The notes beneath the pieces were generated by a model. It did no database searches, was not told the DNA's origin, and saw only the letters and a list, made by a program, of their open reading frames with translations. Shown here in pieces: positions 47,842-59,237 of a DNA stretch of 64,000 bases. The number at the start of each line of letters is the position of its first letter. Position 1 is the first letter of the stretch. Where the stretch lies: the NCBI RefSeq assembly GCF_020283565.1, contig NC_060059.1, positions 42,958,338-43,022,337 on the forward strand, read 5' to 3'. This DNA comes from Trifolium pratense (taxonomy: Eukaryota > Streptophyta > Magnoliopsida > Fabales > Fabaceae). The position numbers and the translations under genes are program-made.

Positions 47842-49362
47842 ATGTTGGCACGGCTAACCGGAAAGGGAAAGAAGAAGAGTGATGCTAATCCAACACAAGA
47901 GCCACCCAAGAAACCACGAACAAAGATGAGTGCAAGCAAGGGCCAATCTTCTCGGTCCGCTCAAGCATCTCCTCCTCGCCGGAGCAACGTGACTCAACCA
48001 CAGGTCCATCCCCACTTCATCAGTGCAGTTCATGAAAAAAGGTACTCACAAATTTGAACCTTTACTATTAATCAAGAGAAGGGTTTTGGTGAGGATTTGC
48101 TGAATGGTGTAGCTGAGTTAGGGAATGAGATCAAGTCTAGGGGTTGGGAGAAATTTAATAAGTTGATGATTAAAGATGAGATTAATCCTGGCAACCAGAT
48201 GTGGGCTAGGGAATTCTTTGCAAATGCCTATTTACCGGATCAACCATTGTTTCCGGAGTATGTTTCTGTGGTTAGGGGTGTTAAGGTGAGTTATTCTTTT
48301 GAAACTATAAACAATCTGCTTGGTTGTGCTGCTGGAGGAGTGTGTGAACTCTTGCGTGATAGAGAGAGGATTGACAAGAGTGGGATCGAAGTTAGGGAGG
48401 AACTAAAGAATATAGTGTGTCGTCCGGGAGCAATGTGGCTAGCCCATTCAGCAGCTTCCCTCCCTAGAAGGTTGAGCTTAACAAGTTTTAACCCTATTCA
48501 CCGTGCTTGGGGTGAATTTTGGTTGAAGAATGTGAGGGTTGTAGGTAACAATTCGGAGATTCAGCTTGATAATGCGTACGCGGTCCGGTTGTTGGTTGAA
48601 GGGAAGTATATTAATCTGGGGTATTGGTTACAAAAAGATCTTCATGAGATAGCCAATCATCCGAACCCAACCTTTACTTTGGGACATTGTAATCTCATCG
48701 CTGCTTTGTGTAGGGCGAATAATGTTCCCATGAATGTGCAAGAAGGTGATCTTCATCCCGTCCGACCACTGTCTTTATCTTACTTCATCAAAAAGTTTGA
48801 GAGAGGTCCTATTGTGCCCCGAGGTGAGGGGAATGCTGCAAGAGAGGAAGCTTTGAGGGAAGAAGAAGAGATTAATCGGTTTGAAGAAGGTAACCATCCG
48901 GATCAACAGGGGGATCCGGTACATGAGTATCAAGAAATACCAGCACATGCTCCTCCTCGTTACTCTCATGATATTAATCAGCTTGCTTCAATGTTGCATC
49001 AGATGGAAATTTCTCAATATTCGGGGCTGCCGAATCTCTACTTTGATACTGCCTCTTCCATGTACACCGAGGCGATGACTTACCGGTCTACTTTCCCTCC
49101 TCCTACTTTTGGGACTTTATATCCAGTTGATACTGATTGGGAGGCGCATCAGGCGAGGGAATTGACATCTTTTCAGGCCAGACAAGCTTACAATTCTGGT
49201 TTGAGAACTTCTGAGTTGGCCGAGATCGAGAGGCGACGCCGGGTTGAGCAGGATGAGGCTGCTGCTATGGAGAGGGAGATGCTGGACGTGGATGGGTTGA
49301 ATCTGAACTTGAATAGCCCATTCACAAACTACTTCACTGGCCAGCCGGATGATGCGGTTTGA
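47842..49362 (+). pseudogene. Second ORF of the gypsy element, one in-frame TGA
   Basis: The frame from MLARLTGKGKKKSD at 47842 to the stop at 49362 spans about 506 codons, with one TGA at 48055-48057 after EKRYSQI. The part beyond is open for over 420 codons and contains WAREFFANAYLPDQ, VRGVKVSYSFETINNLLG, CRPGAMWL and NPIHRAWGEFWLKN, which I recognise as the plant-transposon protein domain found in additional ORFs of Athila-like elements. Its biochemical role is unknown. The N-terminus is basic and proline-rich. The single TGA may be a recent nonsense change or be read through. Confidence 0.75.
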
Positions 49363-50796
49363 CGTTGTTGGTGATGATGTTCTGCTGCTGCTGCTGCTAC
49401 TACTTTACTACTCTACTACTCTATCTCTATCTTTACTTAATTGTCTTTTACTTTCGTTAGTTTGTAATAATAATTGATGTTGCTTGGATATTGGCTGGAT
49501 ATTTTATTTGTGTACTCTAAATTTGAATCTTCTCTTGTTTAATGATGGAATGGTTTTTACTTTTAGAGTTTGTTTCAATACTTTGGCATGTTCTTTCTAG
49601 TTACTTGAGTATCAATTACTTGATTTTCTCCGTGTGTGATTTGTGAAACTTGCAGTGCAATAGCTTGTTGCACTCATGTGATCAAGAGGCAAAGGACGGG
49701 AACGCACACTTTTTGACCGGCTCTTTGATTCGACCCAACCGTGAGGTATTGAGCCAAACACTTCTCATCCTTTCTATGTGTGATATCCACTCGTGTATTG
49801 TCTCTCGATTTTGCTTGTCGTCTCTTTATTTGATTGGTAATTTTGTCGCACACACGAGGCATGTTGTTTTGGTACCCTTGAGCCTTTCTATCCACCCTTA
49901 CATATATATCATTTGCTTACCCAATTTGAGCTGAAAGAAAATATGTTATTTTTGCAAAACCTTAAGAAATTTTTGAAAAAAAAAAAAGGCATGACTTTCT
50001 TGGAGGTTAGGCACCTAATTAGTGGTTGATGCGCAATGCTCACCACTAAGTTTGGGGTTGCTCTTTGGAATTAGCAAACAATGAAGTTTGGGGTGAGGGT
50101 ACTAGAGAACTTACAAAAAGTTTTTGGTTAAAAAAATTGAAAATTTTTCAAAGATTCAAGGCGTTAGAGAAAGATATGTTGAAAAGAAATGAAAAAAAAT
50201 GAAAAAAGAGATGAATGTGAAAAAAATAGAAAAGAAATGCAAAAAGAAGTGATAGCTTTGAGTACAAAAAGAATTGCAAACTTGTGTGTTGAAATGAAAT
50301 GTTCTCTAGTCCACTATAGTTCAAAAGAAAAGGGTTGGTTTATGAATTTTTTTGACCTTAGGGGGATCTAACTCCAAGTTTTTCTACTACTTATCCAAAA
50401 ATGTCACCATCCACCCTAGCCAAGCCACGTTATAACCCTAAAAGACCTCTAATGTGTGTGCACAAAGTGAACCGAATGAATTCTTAGACTACTTGCAAAA
50501 TTATTGTTGACTTGCATTGATGTGTTGATTTGAGTGAATTACCCATACTGAAGAGTGCATGTGAGTAGTGTGATGAAATCATAAGAGCCGTGGTCGAAAA
50601 GTGTGAACTACTTGAAAATGTCTTGCGAGAACGGTTGTGCAATTGAGCATTGTTTGCAGGTGGATCATTGATCATCAGGTGAGTCTCACGTATGTATGAT
50701 TCGAGTGAATTTAAGGAAAATGCCAAGGTCTTGACACAAAAGCTTGAGGTAAAAGTTGTTTCCTTGAGGACAAGGAAAGGTTTAAGTTTGGGGTTG
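49363..50796 (+). other. 3' non-coding region of the gypsy element, with PPT
   Basis: No RT, RNase H or integrase motif in any frame. The last bases before the 3' LTR (aagtttggggttg, 50784-50796) include the presumed polypurine tract. The same motif occurs at 50048-50060 and in part at 50084-50094. A (ctg)n/(cta)n stretch follows ORF2 at about 49381-49420, and an A-rich, GAAAA-rich tract lies at about 50160-50260. Confidence 0.65.
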
Positions 50797-52045
50797 TGAT
50801 GACGAATCGTCACACTCTCTAATCCATGCCTATTTTAGCAACATTAGATGCATTTTAGTAGGTTTTTAGCAATAAATATAAGAGAAATCTAACCAAAAGC
50901 TTGATTACTTGATTTGCAAGAAAACAGGAAAAATTGCAGGAAATGGAGGATTTTCACTACGCTGGGGGCGTAGCCCATCACGCGCCGCGTGATGGAGCTC
51001 ACAGGGAGCCAAGAATTTTACTCTGATCACGCGCGGCGTGAAGCCTTACCACGCGCGGCGTGAAGCTGTGTTGAAGATGAAGATTGCTCTCTGACTTGAT
51101 CACGCGCCGCGTGATTCGGTTACCACGCGCGGCGTAGTTGATGGATTTGCAACCACGCGCGGCGTGATAGATCTGGCGCGCGGCGTGGTTGCCTTCTGTA
51201 TATATAGTTTCTGCATAATTCTGTTTTCGGGTTGGAAAATTTGGGGAATCTGATCTTGATCTTGGGAATTCCAGGCACAATTCGCAGACTGATCCTGTGT
51301 TCCAGAGGAAGAAGGTGGCGAGATTGGAACCATTCAACATCATGGGAGTTGATTCCTTGAAGTTGGAGCAAGAATTGAGCTACTTCACGATGAGAGGCTA
51401 GACCTCCATTAAGGTTGGATCATGATGAGGAACTAAACCAATGTATTTCATGTAATCAATTGTATCTGTACTGAATCTCTCTTTTATGAATGTTATTCAA
51501 TGAAATTCTATCCTTAATGCTTTACAATTTCTGATCAATCTTGCAATGAACTTAGATTTTAATTATGTACGAGAGTATGAGTTGAAATCAGAACTGAATT
51601 CATTGTGCATTTGAGTGTTTCCGGTCGAGAGATTGAAACATAGAATGTAGCATACGATCAACGCGTTTTCAAATACTCCGCTACCGGTAGCTTCCATCCA
51701 AGAGATTGGAGAAGTATCGGTAGAGGATAGGGTGGATTTTGACAAGAGATTGCGATTCACCATATTGTTGATCTAGTTGTAACATTCGAGTGATTCATTA
51801 CGATACAATTGAATTGCATGTGAATACTATTGTTTAGGGAATTGTCGACGATCCAACCTCATTCTTAATCATTTGATTTCTCAACATTTTCGTACAAACA
51901 CATCCTTCAAACCAAACCCCCAATCTATGTGTATTTCTTGCATAATGTCTATGAACACTGTTCGACTAGTCTGATCACACAATCCCTGTGGATCGATATT
52001 TTTATTACTACGTGGTAATTCGTTCACTTGCGAAATAATCCATCA
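50797..52045 (+). repeat. 3' LTR of the gypsy element
   Basis: 1249 bp, collinear with the 5' LTR, with four substitutions at 51035, 51279, 51330 and 51411 and no indels seen. It contains the same eight-palindrome array and TATA-like box. It is followed by the AGGCA duplication at 52046-52050. Confidence 0.95.
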
Positions 52046-52295
52046 AGGCACACCTCATCTTTTGTTGGACAAGATCAAGCTATTCTCATTTAGGTGGTTG
52101 AAGTCGACGAGTATTACGTTAACTTTGAACTACCATAGCTGGTGGTCTAGTCCATGGTTGTGTTTGGGTCTTGTTTGATTTGATTGTGATTGTATCTCTA
52201 TGACTATATTGTAAACTTTTTTAGTCTACCTTGGTACATCTTGTGCTAAGGAGGCTGTTTGTGTTAATATATTTCATTTTGGCTTCTTCAAAAAA
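52046..52295 (+). mobile_element. 3' end of the LINE split by the gypsy element
   Basis: After the AGGCA duplication the sequence continues the LINE frame broken at 43347: TPHLLLDKIKLFSFRWLKST, then NYHSWWSSPWLCLG and a stop. A short 3' UTR and an A run follow at about 52289-52296, then (tta)n. Together with 42110-43347 this is one LINE copy. Confidence 0.85.
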
Positions 52296-52561
52296 AATTA
52301 TTATTATTATTATTATTAGCATTGATCATATCATCATAAGATAATTTTAGGCTTTGTATTCATTCATATCATGTTCTTCTATATATAACTATGTATTTCA
52401 CTCATATCATGTTCTTCCGTATATAATACTATGTCTTGATAAATAAATAAAAAATACTATATAGCAGTATATCCTAATAATAATTTACATTAACTACTAA
52501 TTATCTACTAATAATAATAAGTTTAGTAAACTCTAAATATTATTATTTGTTAGGAAAACTG

Positions 52562-52966
52562 TAAGGGTGTGTTTGGTAACACAAATAAGCTAGCTTATAG
52601 CTTATTATATGAGCTTATAAGCTTGTTTCAAAAAATTAGAGGTGTTTGGTAACAAGCTTTTTGTACTAGCTTATAGCTTTTTTCCAGATGCTATTTCAAG
52701 TAGCATTTAAGCTTATAGCTTATAGCTTTTTACACTTTATTCCATTTTTACCCTTTAATTTAATAACTACCCACTCTAAAAAATAAACTACCCACTATCA
52801 ATTAAGTAATTTTATATTTAATAACCACTTTAAAAGCTAATTTTACCAAACACTTTAATTTCAATAAGCTAGTTTTTCAGCTATCAGCTATAAGCTAACT
52901 TTTCAGCTATCAGCTAGCTTATCAGCTATCAGCTAGCTTATAGCTTATTTTTACCAAACAGACCCT
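52562..52966. mobile_element. hAT-like MITE, about 405 bp
   Basis: Left end agggtgtgtttggtaa and right end ttaccaaacagaccct are inverse repeats. Both halves are rich in the words agcttatagct and tcagctatcagcta in inverted orientation. The interior lacks coding capacity. A matching 8-bp duplication was not found, so boundaries may be off by a few bases. A related fragment lies in the GDSL gene intron (about 63740-63915). Confidence 0.75.
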
Positions 52967-52969
52967 AGA

Positions 52970-54215
52970 TATGTTCGAATAGTATCTTTGTGGTATGAGA
53001 AGTGGCTGCATAAAGGTAAGTTATGTACTAGACTTCTCTTTGTAAATATAAGTGATAAGTGATACTAATCTCCAGATTTGTGATGTAGTTCAATCTGAAT
53101 ACTCTTGGAATTTCAGTCTTTTAGCTACTCAAATTCCTTCGGACACAAGATTTGAAATGGAAAACATTATTTTGAATAATACTTATGCTTACCTCATTAT
53201 TTGGGAACCTCATAGTTCAGGCACTTATACTCGACCAAAAGTTCCTATAGGTGGTTGTTGAACATAGACAACAATCGGTGCCTTAAGGATTCCAATTGGT
53301 TATGGATTGGAAGTTACAGTTGCTGAAAATATCAGATTTTTTGCTTGGTTGATTGTGCATGAAAAATTACCAAACAACTCTATCTGATTTAATCATCACA
53401 TGACAAGTGATGCATCTTGTCCAAGATGTGGGGTGGATAAGGAAACAATTATGTGCACTTTGAAGGATTGTCCGAAAGTCGTGAGAATTTGGAACTTCTT
53501 GCATTTTTTTAGTTCTCAAAACTTTTTGAGGTCTAATTGTTACGAGTGCATTAAACATTTTGCTTATGAGAAGGATAGACAATATTTTTTATATCTTGTT
53601 GGTTCATAGAGAGCTCACAATGAACAACTTTTTTTCTAACAACTTGTGGGCTGACTGGATTTTATTGAATCTCATTAATTATTAACAAGAAGCAACTGTT
53701 AGGTGTTTTGTTTCGGCCAATAGTCATAAGAAAAAACATATGCTAGCTTGGAAATTTCTTACAAGTCCAGTTGTTAAATTAAATGTTCATGGTAGCTCTC
53801 TTCGTAACCAGGGACGCTATGTTTTCAGAGGTTTAATCTGAGACACTAACGATTTTCAGCATGTTGAGTGTCAATTGAATTGTCAATCGACTTTGAATTT
53901 TATTCAGGATGGAGTTCCTACAACTCACCTTTACGCATATGTTATTGACCTCATCAATAGGTTCATTGACTATCCTTGGCTCTTGTCTTTCCATCACTCT
54001 TTGAGGGGGTAATAATTGTGTGGACTGGTTAACTAAACATGGAGCATGATTGAAGGGGGACGTGGTCTCTTAGAGGCAGTGTCCAACCCCTCTTTCTACC
54101 TACCTTCTTGCTGACTCAATGGGGATTTCCTTAATCCAGACTTAATTTAGCTGCTTTTTTCATTGTTGTTTCTTTATATTGCATAAAAGAAATGATAGAA
54201 TTTATTCAAAAAAAT
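52970..54215 (+). mobile_element. Decayed LINE: zf-RVT and RNase H
   Basis: Plus strand: WHKG-like lead, then ISDTNLQICDVVQSEYSWNF, then FFAWLIVHEKLPNNS, CPRCGVDKETIMCTLKDCP (zf-RVT, about 53400-53460), then KLNVHGSSLRNQGRYVFRGL and DWLTKHGA (RNase H-like, about 53770-54045). Frame changes and stops (about 53260, 53383, 53838, 54010) make it non-functional. It is a different and older LINE family than the copy at 42110-52295. Confidence 0.75.
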
Positions 54216-55439
54216 AAAATAAAACTTAATCTTGGCTATGATTCAGATTGACTATACTTTTAAATTTTAATTACAAAAGCTGACAAAGTCCTTCTGCATG
54301 ATATTTTTTTTGGGTAAACAACGGGTCCAAAGCCCTAAGAAAAAAAAAAGTGGAATAAAATTAAGTGAGATGTAGAAACATGCTGGTTTTTAGCATAATA
54401 ATAATAAGTTTTATTTTTGGATGAAGTGGCAATATAATAGTCTCTTCACTTATGTTTGCATATAATTTTTCAATTTTCAAATATATGATTTTCTTTTAGG
54501 ATATAACATATATATATTTATTTATGATTGAGAATGCACATAAAGAAAATTATAGATTTATAGCTTGAAATCCATATCAAAACATGAAAAAATGACTAGA
54601 AAGTCATGAAAAAAATGTATCTTTTGGGAGTTCAACTTCAAGTGTTTTGGGGTAGGAGTATATTTTGGAGGGCAAAATTATGATATTTTTGTTCCGGATC
54701 AACCTAGTGGTTTATTAGGCCCCTTTCTTTTGTTTGCAAATTTGCATGGCCCAATTTCGTATCATTACACTTCCAACTTGGTTTTTTTTTTAATGTGTAG
54801 CAAGTACCAACATGCTTTTAGACGAGATTTAATTTTTTTTTTCCTGATAAATTTGATTACAAGACTGAAAATTATACAGTATTAACTAAATATAGTTGAA
54901 ATTAGGTTGACTTTAATTTTCTCTCTAATTGACTTCACCATTTGTTCCTTATCAAAGGTTAAAAATATCAAGTGCCAAATCTGAATATTTGTTGTGTTAC
55001 CATCTTCCCATTCAAAGGGAAATTTGTTGTGTTTCGATTATTGATTCTCTGCAGACGATTGTATAGCACAAGAATTTGATCACGTGTTTAGAGCACCAAT
55101 ATTTTTTGATGCAAGTTTAGAGCACACCAATATGGGTTATTTTTGTGGATGATATCACATTTACCAGTGTCATTTCATTGTGTTATATTATGGATATTTC
55201 ACCTTCAAGCACCGTAGTGCAATTGTGCAATGTTTCCCTCGATACCACTGCAGCATAATAATTTTAGAGCATAATGTGAGATTAGTGGGACTCCGTTGTA
55301 ATTTTTTCCATGTGCATGAATATTTAAAAAATATAATTGAGTTGTTTAAATAATCGTGAAGTATAAAATAATATAAAAATTTGTACATAGTCCTATTTAA
55401 ATGACCAAGTTTAGTGTTATTGATGTGTATGCTCTTAGA
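54216..55439. other. Intergenic, AT-rich, no gene seen
   Basis: Long A/T runs and short repeats (for example cacaccaatat and gagcaccaatat at about 55090 and 55123). The minus-strand frame at 55188-55508 overlaps a MITE and has no recognised domain. Nothing else supportable. Confidence 0.45.
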
Positions 55440-55641
55440 TGATTTGGATTTCTTGCTATACAAAAAGCACTCAGTTTCACGCTGTACTGCATCTGGCCGT
55501 CCGATCACGATCCAACAGATTAGATCTGTAGTGGTTGCTTTTTTACTGTATTTAATCTAAGCTGTTGGATTGTGATCGGACGGTCAGGAAGCAGTACAGC
55601 GTGAAACTGCGTGTTTTTTGTACAACAGGAAATCCAAATCC
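55440..55641. mobile_element. Foldback MITE with perfect 9-bp TSD (MULE-type)
   Basis: A 202-bp element whose two halves are inverse copies over most of their length: GATTTGGATTTC ends, then TTTCACGCTGTACTGC and CCGTCCGATCACGATCCAAC against their complements. It is flanked on both sides by GCTCTTAGA (55431-55439 and 55642-55650). A 9-bp duplication with long TIRs points to the Mutator superfamily. The hairpin could yield siRNA if transcribed. Confidence 0.92.
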
Positions 55642-55650
55642 GCTCTTAGA

Positions 55651-56293
55651 GGTCTTGCAATTATTAATTATACATTGCATGAGTTTGATTAAGTGGTTTG
55701 AGTTTTCTCTATTTATAGATACAAAGTCAAGATTAGCAGAACAAAATTCTGCAACATTGAAGTTGAACTAGATAGACAAAATTAAAATTGAACCGAAAAA
55801 AATAAAATTACCAATTAAAACACAAAAGAACACAAAAGTAATAATATCAACTTTATACAAACAAGCAACCAAACTAAATAGGACATGAAACATTCTCTTG
55901 TAGAAACTAGAAATAAAGAGTTTTTTAATAAAATTTTAAATAACACAAAAGTAATAATATCAACTTTATACAAACAAGCAACCAAAAAAAACTTTATACA
56001 AACAAAAGAACACTTTCGGTCACTAATTTGGAAATTCGAAACGGTACAATACATGTGGAATAATTGTTTTACTCGAAAGACATCTTTATGGTCTACTCTT
56101 GGTAGAGTGCTTCTAGTGAAAAGTACTACTGTATTATGCAATTTTTTTTTGACAAAAGGAAAAATGTTATATATAATATGAATTAATATGATGATATACA
56201 ACTTTTTTTTAATATATTTTTGGCTTATCTATTTAATAAATAGTACTTGATAAATGAATAAGAAATTTTATTTGGTTTGACAAGATTAATTCA
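55651..56293. other. Intergenic with a local direct repeat
   Basis: The phrase acacaaaagtaataatatcaactttatacaaacaagcaacca occurs twice (about 55828 and 55942), a recent tandem duplication. No gene recognised; opposite-strand frames here are shadows of that repeat. Confidence 0.5.
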
Positions 56294-56450
56294 TAAGAAT
56301 AATAGGCCTTGCCTTTTCATTGTTTTGTGTTGGGTTATATACAAAGAGAGTTTCCATACTATGTTTCTATACAATTATGACTAATCAAATACAATAATTG
56401 CTAATCAAATACAATTATTGACTAATCAAATACAATAATAGTCTAATACA
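56294..56450 (-). repeat. 3' LTR of the copia element (157 bp)
   Basis: Shares the core with the 118-bp LTR at 60500, but the word ctaatcaaatacaat occurs three times (about 56381-56436) against once in the partner, which explains the 39-bp excess. Its left end lacks the TG of the other copy. Confidence 0.85.
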
Positions 56451-59214
56451 CCCCCGTAGTCAAGACAGGAGGTTGACGAATGTTGAGACTATCACGAAAA
56501 TCTTCAAAGAGTTGCAACGGAAGTCCTTTGATGAATATGTCAGCAATCTGGTAACGAGAGGGAACATGTAAGACTCGTACTTGGCCGCGAGCAACTTTTT
56601 CACGCACAAAATGTATATCCATCTCGATGTATTTGGTGCGTTGATGTTGAACTGGATTGCCGGATAGATAAACTGCACTCACATTATCACAATAGACTAA
56701 AGTAGCTTTTGTAATTGGGCAATGTAGTTCTAGTAGTAAGTTTCTGATCCAACAAGATTCAGACACGACATTAGCTATTCCGCGGTACTCGGCTTCTGCA
56801 CTGGACCGAGAAAGAGTGTGTTGGCGTTTGGCAGACCATGAAATCAAATTGTCACCAAGATAGACACAATAGCCAGAGGTAGATCGCCTGGTGTCTGGGC
56901 AACCAGCCCAATCCAAATCAGTGTAAGACACCAATTGGCTGATAGAGGAGGGATATAAGTGAAGGCCAAAATCAAGAGTGCCATGAATATACCGAATGAT
57001 ACGCTTCAGAGCTGACATATGTTGTGTTTTAGGGTCATGCATGAATAAGCACACTTGTTGCACAGCGTAAGAGATATCGGGTCTTGTAAAAGTTAAATAT
57101 TGTAATGCACCAGCAAGACTTCGATACTCGGTTGGGTCATGATATGGATTTCCAGAAGAGCCACTGAGTTTTGCCTTGGTGTCGACTGGTGTGGGTGATG
57201 ACTTGCAAGAGGACATGCCTGCTCGTTCTATAATTTCCTCTGCATATTTCTTTTGAGACAGAAAAAGACCACCTGTATGTTTAGTGACAGATATTCCCAA
57301 AAAATAACTCAGAGGACCCAAATCCTTCATGGCAAATTCAGAGCTAAGTTGAGACATAATAGAGTCACGAAGAGCATCAGAGGAAGCAGTGAGAATTATG
57401 TCATCCACATATAGAAGGATATAAGCAGTATCATTACCGTGATGATAAATGAATAAAGAGTGATCAGAGATGCTGTGAGAGAAACCTAGTGTGGTAACAT
57501 AGTCAGTGAATCTCTGGTACCAGGCACAAGGTGCTTGTTTGAGACCATATAGAGACTTCTTGAGGAGACAAACATGCTCAGGATACTGTGGATGACGAAA
57601 TCCAGGAGGTTGGTGCATATACACAGTTTCATGAAGATTTCCATGCAAAAAAGCATTCTTGACATCTAGTTGATGAAGACACCATGACTTAGATAATGCA
57701 ATGCTAAGTACCATGCGGATAGTGGCTGGTTTGACGATCGGACTGAATGTTTCACCACAATCAACACCTGATTGTTGATTTGCACCATTACCTACAAGTC
57801 GAGCTTTGTATCGCTCAAAAGAACCATCAGATTTCTTTTTGTGCCTGAAAATCCACAAACTTCGAATAACATTAGCATTAGAGGGACGAGGAACTAATTC
57901 CCACGTCTTATTTTCAATAAGAGCATCATATTCCTCTTTCATGGCCATTTTCCAATTATGATCATTTAATGCATCAATGGGATTTGTAGGTAAAGGAGAG
58001 ATAGAATTGTGGGTTGATGTATGTAGGTTGAAAAGTATACGGGGTTTGACAATTCCATGTTGTGCTCGGGTTGTCATTTGAGGTGAAAGAGGTGCAGGAG
58101 GGGTAATAGGTGTCTGAGTAGGTGGAGAGGAGGTGGTAGGTGTTGTTTTTGAAGATGAGATCGTTGTTTGAGAGTGAGAATATGTTTTAGCTGTAGGTAT
58201 AGGTTGTTGGGCTGAGGGGGTTGTTGAGGGAGGGGAGGTTGTTTGGTTCGTGGTTTGAGGGGAAGTAGTTTGTTGAGTTGTTGGTGATGATGGTTGGGTT
58301 ACTCTTATGTTGGGAAAGGAGGCCGGTGTAGGTGTGGTGTACATTTGTGAGGTAAGAAGTGGGTTTATGTCGTCATCTAAGAAGTTATAGTTAGTCGTTG
58401 TAGGAGCATTCATGGTGGAAAAGGGAAACGTATTTTCCTCAAAAATAACATGCTGAGAGATAATGATTTTGCGACTTGACAATTCATAACACTTATAACC
58501 TCTATGATTAGACGGATATCCTAGAAAGACAGATGGTGTAGACCGAGGTTGGAGTTTATTCCTAGTGGTGGAAGGAATTAAGGGATAACAAAGACACCCA
58601 AAAACTCTAAGGTATGAATAAGATGGGTCTTTTTGGTAGAGAATTTTGGTGGGTGATTTGAGAGTGAGTTTATTATTTGGAAATATGTTGTGTAGGTAAG
58701 TGGCCATTTGAAGAGCATGGCGCCAGAAAACCGGTGGAACAGAAGCATGAGCAAGGAGGGTTCGGATTATGTTATTGATTGTACGAATTTTTCTTTCGGC
58801 TTTTCCATTTTGAGGGGAGGTGTGAGGACAGGAGAATCTGAAAGACATTCCATTTAGTTCACAAAACTTATGAAAGAGAGCATTATCGTATTCTTTGCCA
58901 TTGTCACATTGAAAACAATTGATGTCACGCTCAAATTGTGTTTTAATGTGAGCACGAAATTGTAAAAAAATAGAATGTACTTGTGATTTGTTTGAGATTG
59001 GAAAAGTCCATAAAAAATCAGTAAAATCATCAAGAAATAACACATAGTAGCGATGTCCCCCGGAGCTTAATACCGGAGAAGTCCAAAGATCGCTATGAAC
59101 GATGTCAAAAGGCATATAAGTAAAGGACAACGAATTATAGAAAGGCAATTTTATTTGTTTCCCAAGTGGACAAGAGTGACAAAAGAAATCATTTTGAAAC
59201 TTATTACATAGCAA
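56443..59214 (-). pseudogene. Copia Pol: integrase, reverse transcriptase, RNase H
   Basis: Open for 923 codons. The integrase zinc finger is partly in frame (CHSCPLGKQIKLPF), and the integrase core has DLWTSPVLSSGG, DNGKEY and AERKIRTINNIIRTLL (D, D, E present). An SFPNI- and Thr/Pro-rich linker follows, then RT (FSPIVKPATIRMVLSIALSK, LDVKNAFLHGNL, catalytic LLYVDDIIL) and RNase H (SAEAEYRGIA, ADIFIKGLPL). Order IN-RT-RH is diagnostic of Ty1/copia. The frame upstream is disconnected from the protease by a small insertion, and Gag is lacking, so the locus is scored as broken although the catalytic domains look sound. Confidence 0.9.
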
Positions 59215-59237
59215 AATTTTATTTCGATGAAGAGAAT

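Larger units (their letters stand above)
43348..52045 (+). mobile_element. Young non-autonomous Ty3/gypsy element (Athila-like), 8698 bp
   Basis: Two 1249-bp LTRs (43348-44596 and 50797-52045) start TG, end CA and differ at only four positions. The flanks carry a perfect 5-bp duplication AGGCA (43343-43347 and 52046-52050). A primer binding site complementary to the tRNA-Asp 3' end follows the 5' LTR. The 6.2-kb interior encodes gag-protease and then a separate ORF, but no reverse transcriptase, RNase H or integrase. The protease motif CDLGASINLMP and the extra ORF suggest an Athila/Tat-type lineage. It lies inside a LINE coding frame. It must have used enzymes from another element to move. 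Confidence 0.95.

Noticed and set aside
55885..56201. Overlapping frames on both strands near 55.9-56.2 kb
   Set aside because: Explained by a local tandem duplication; no domain recognised.
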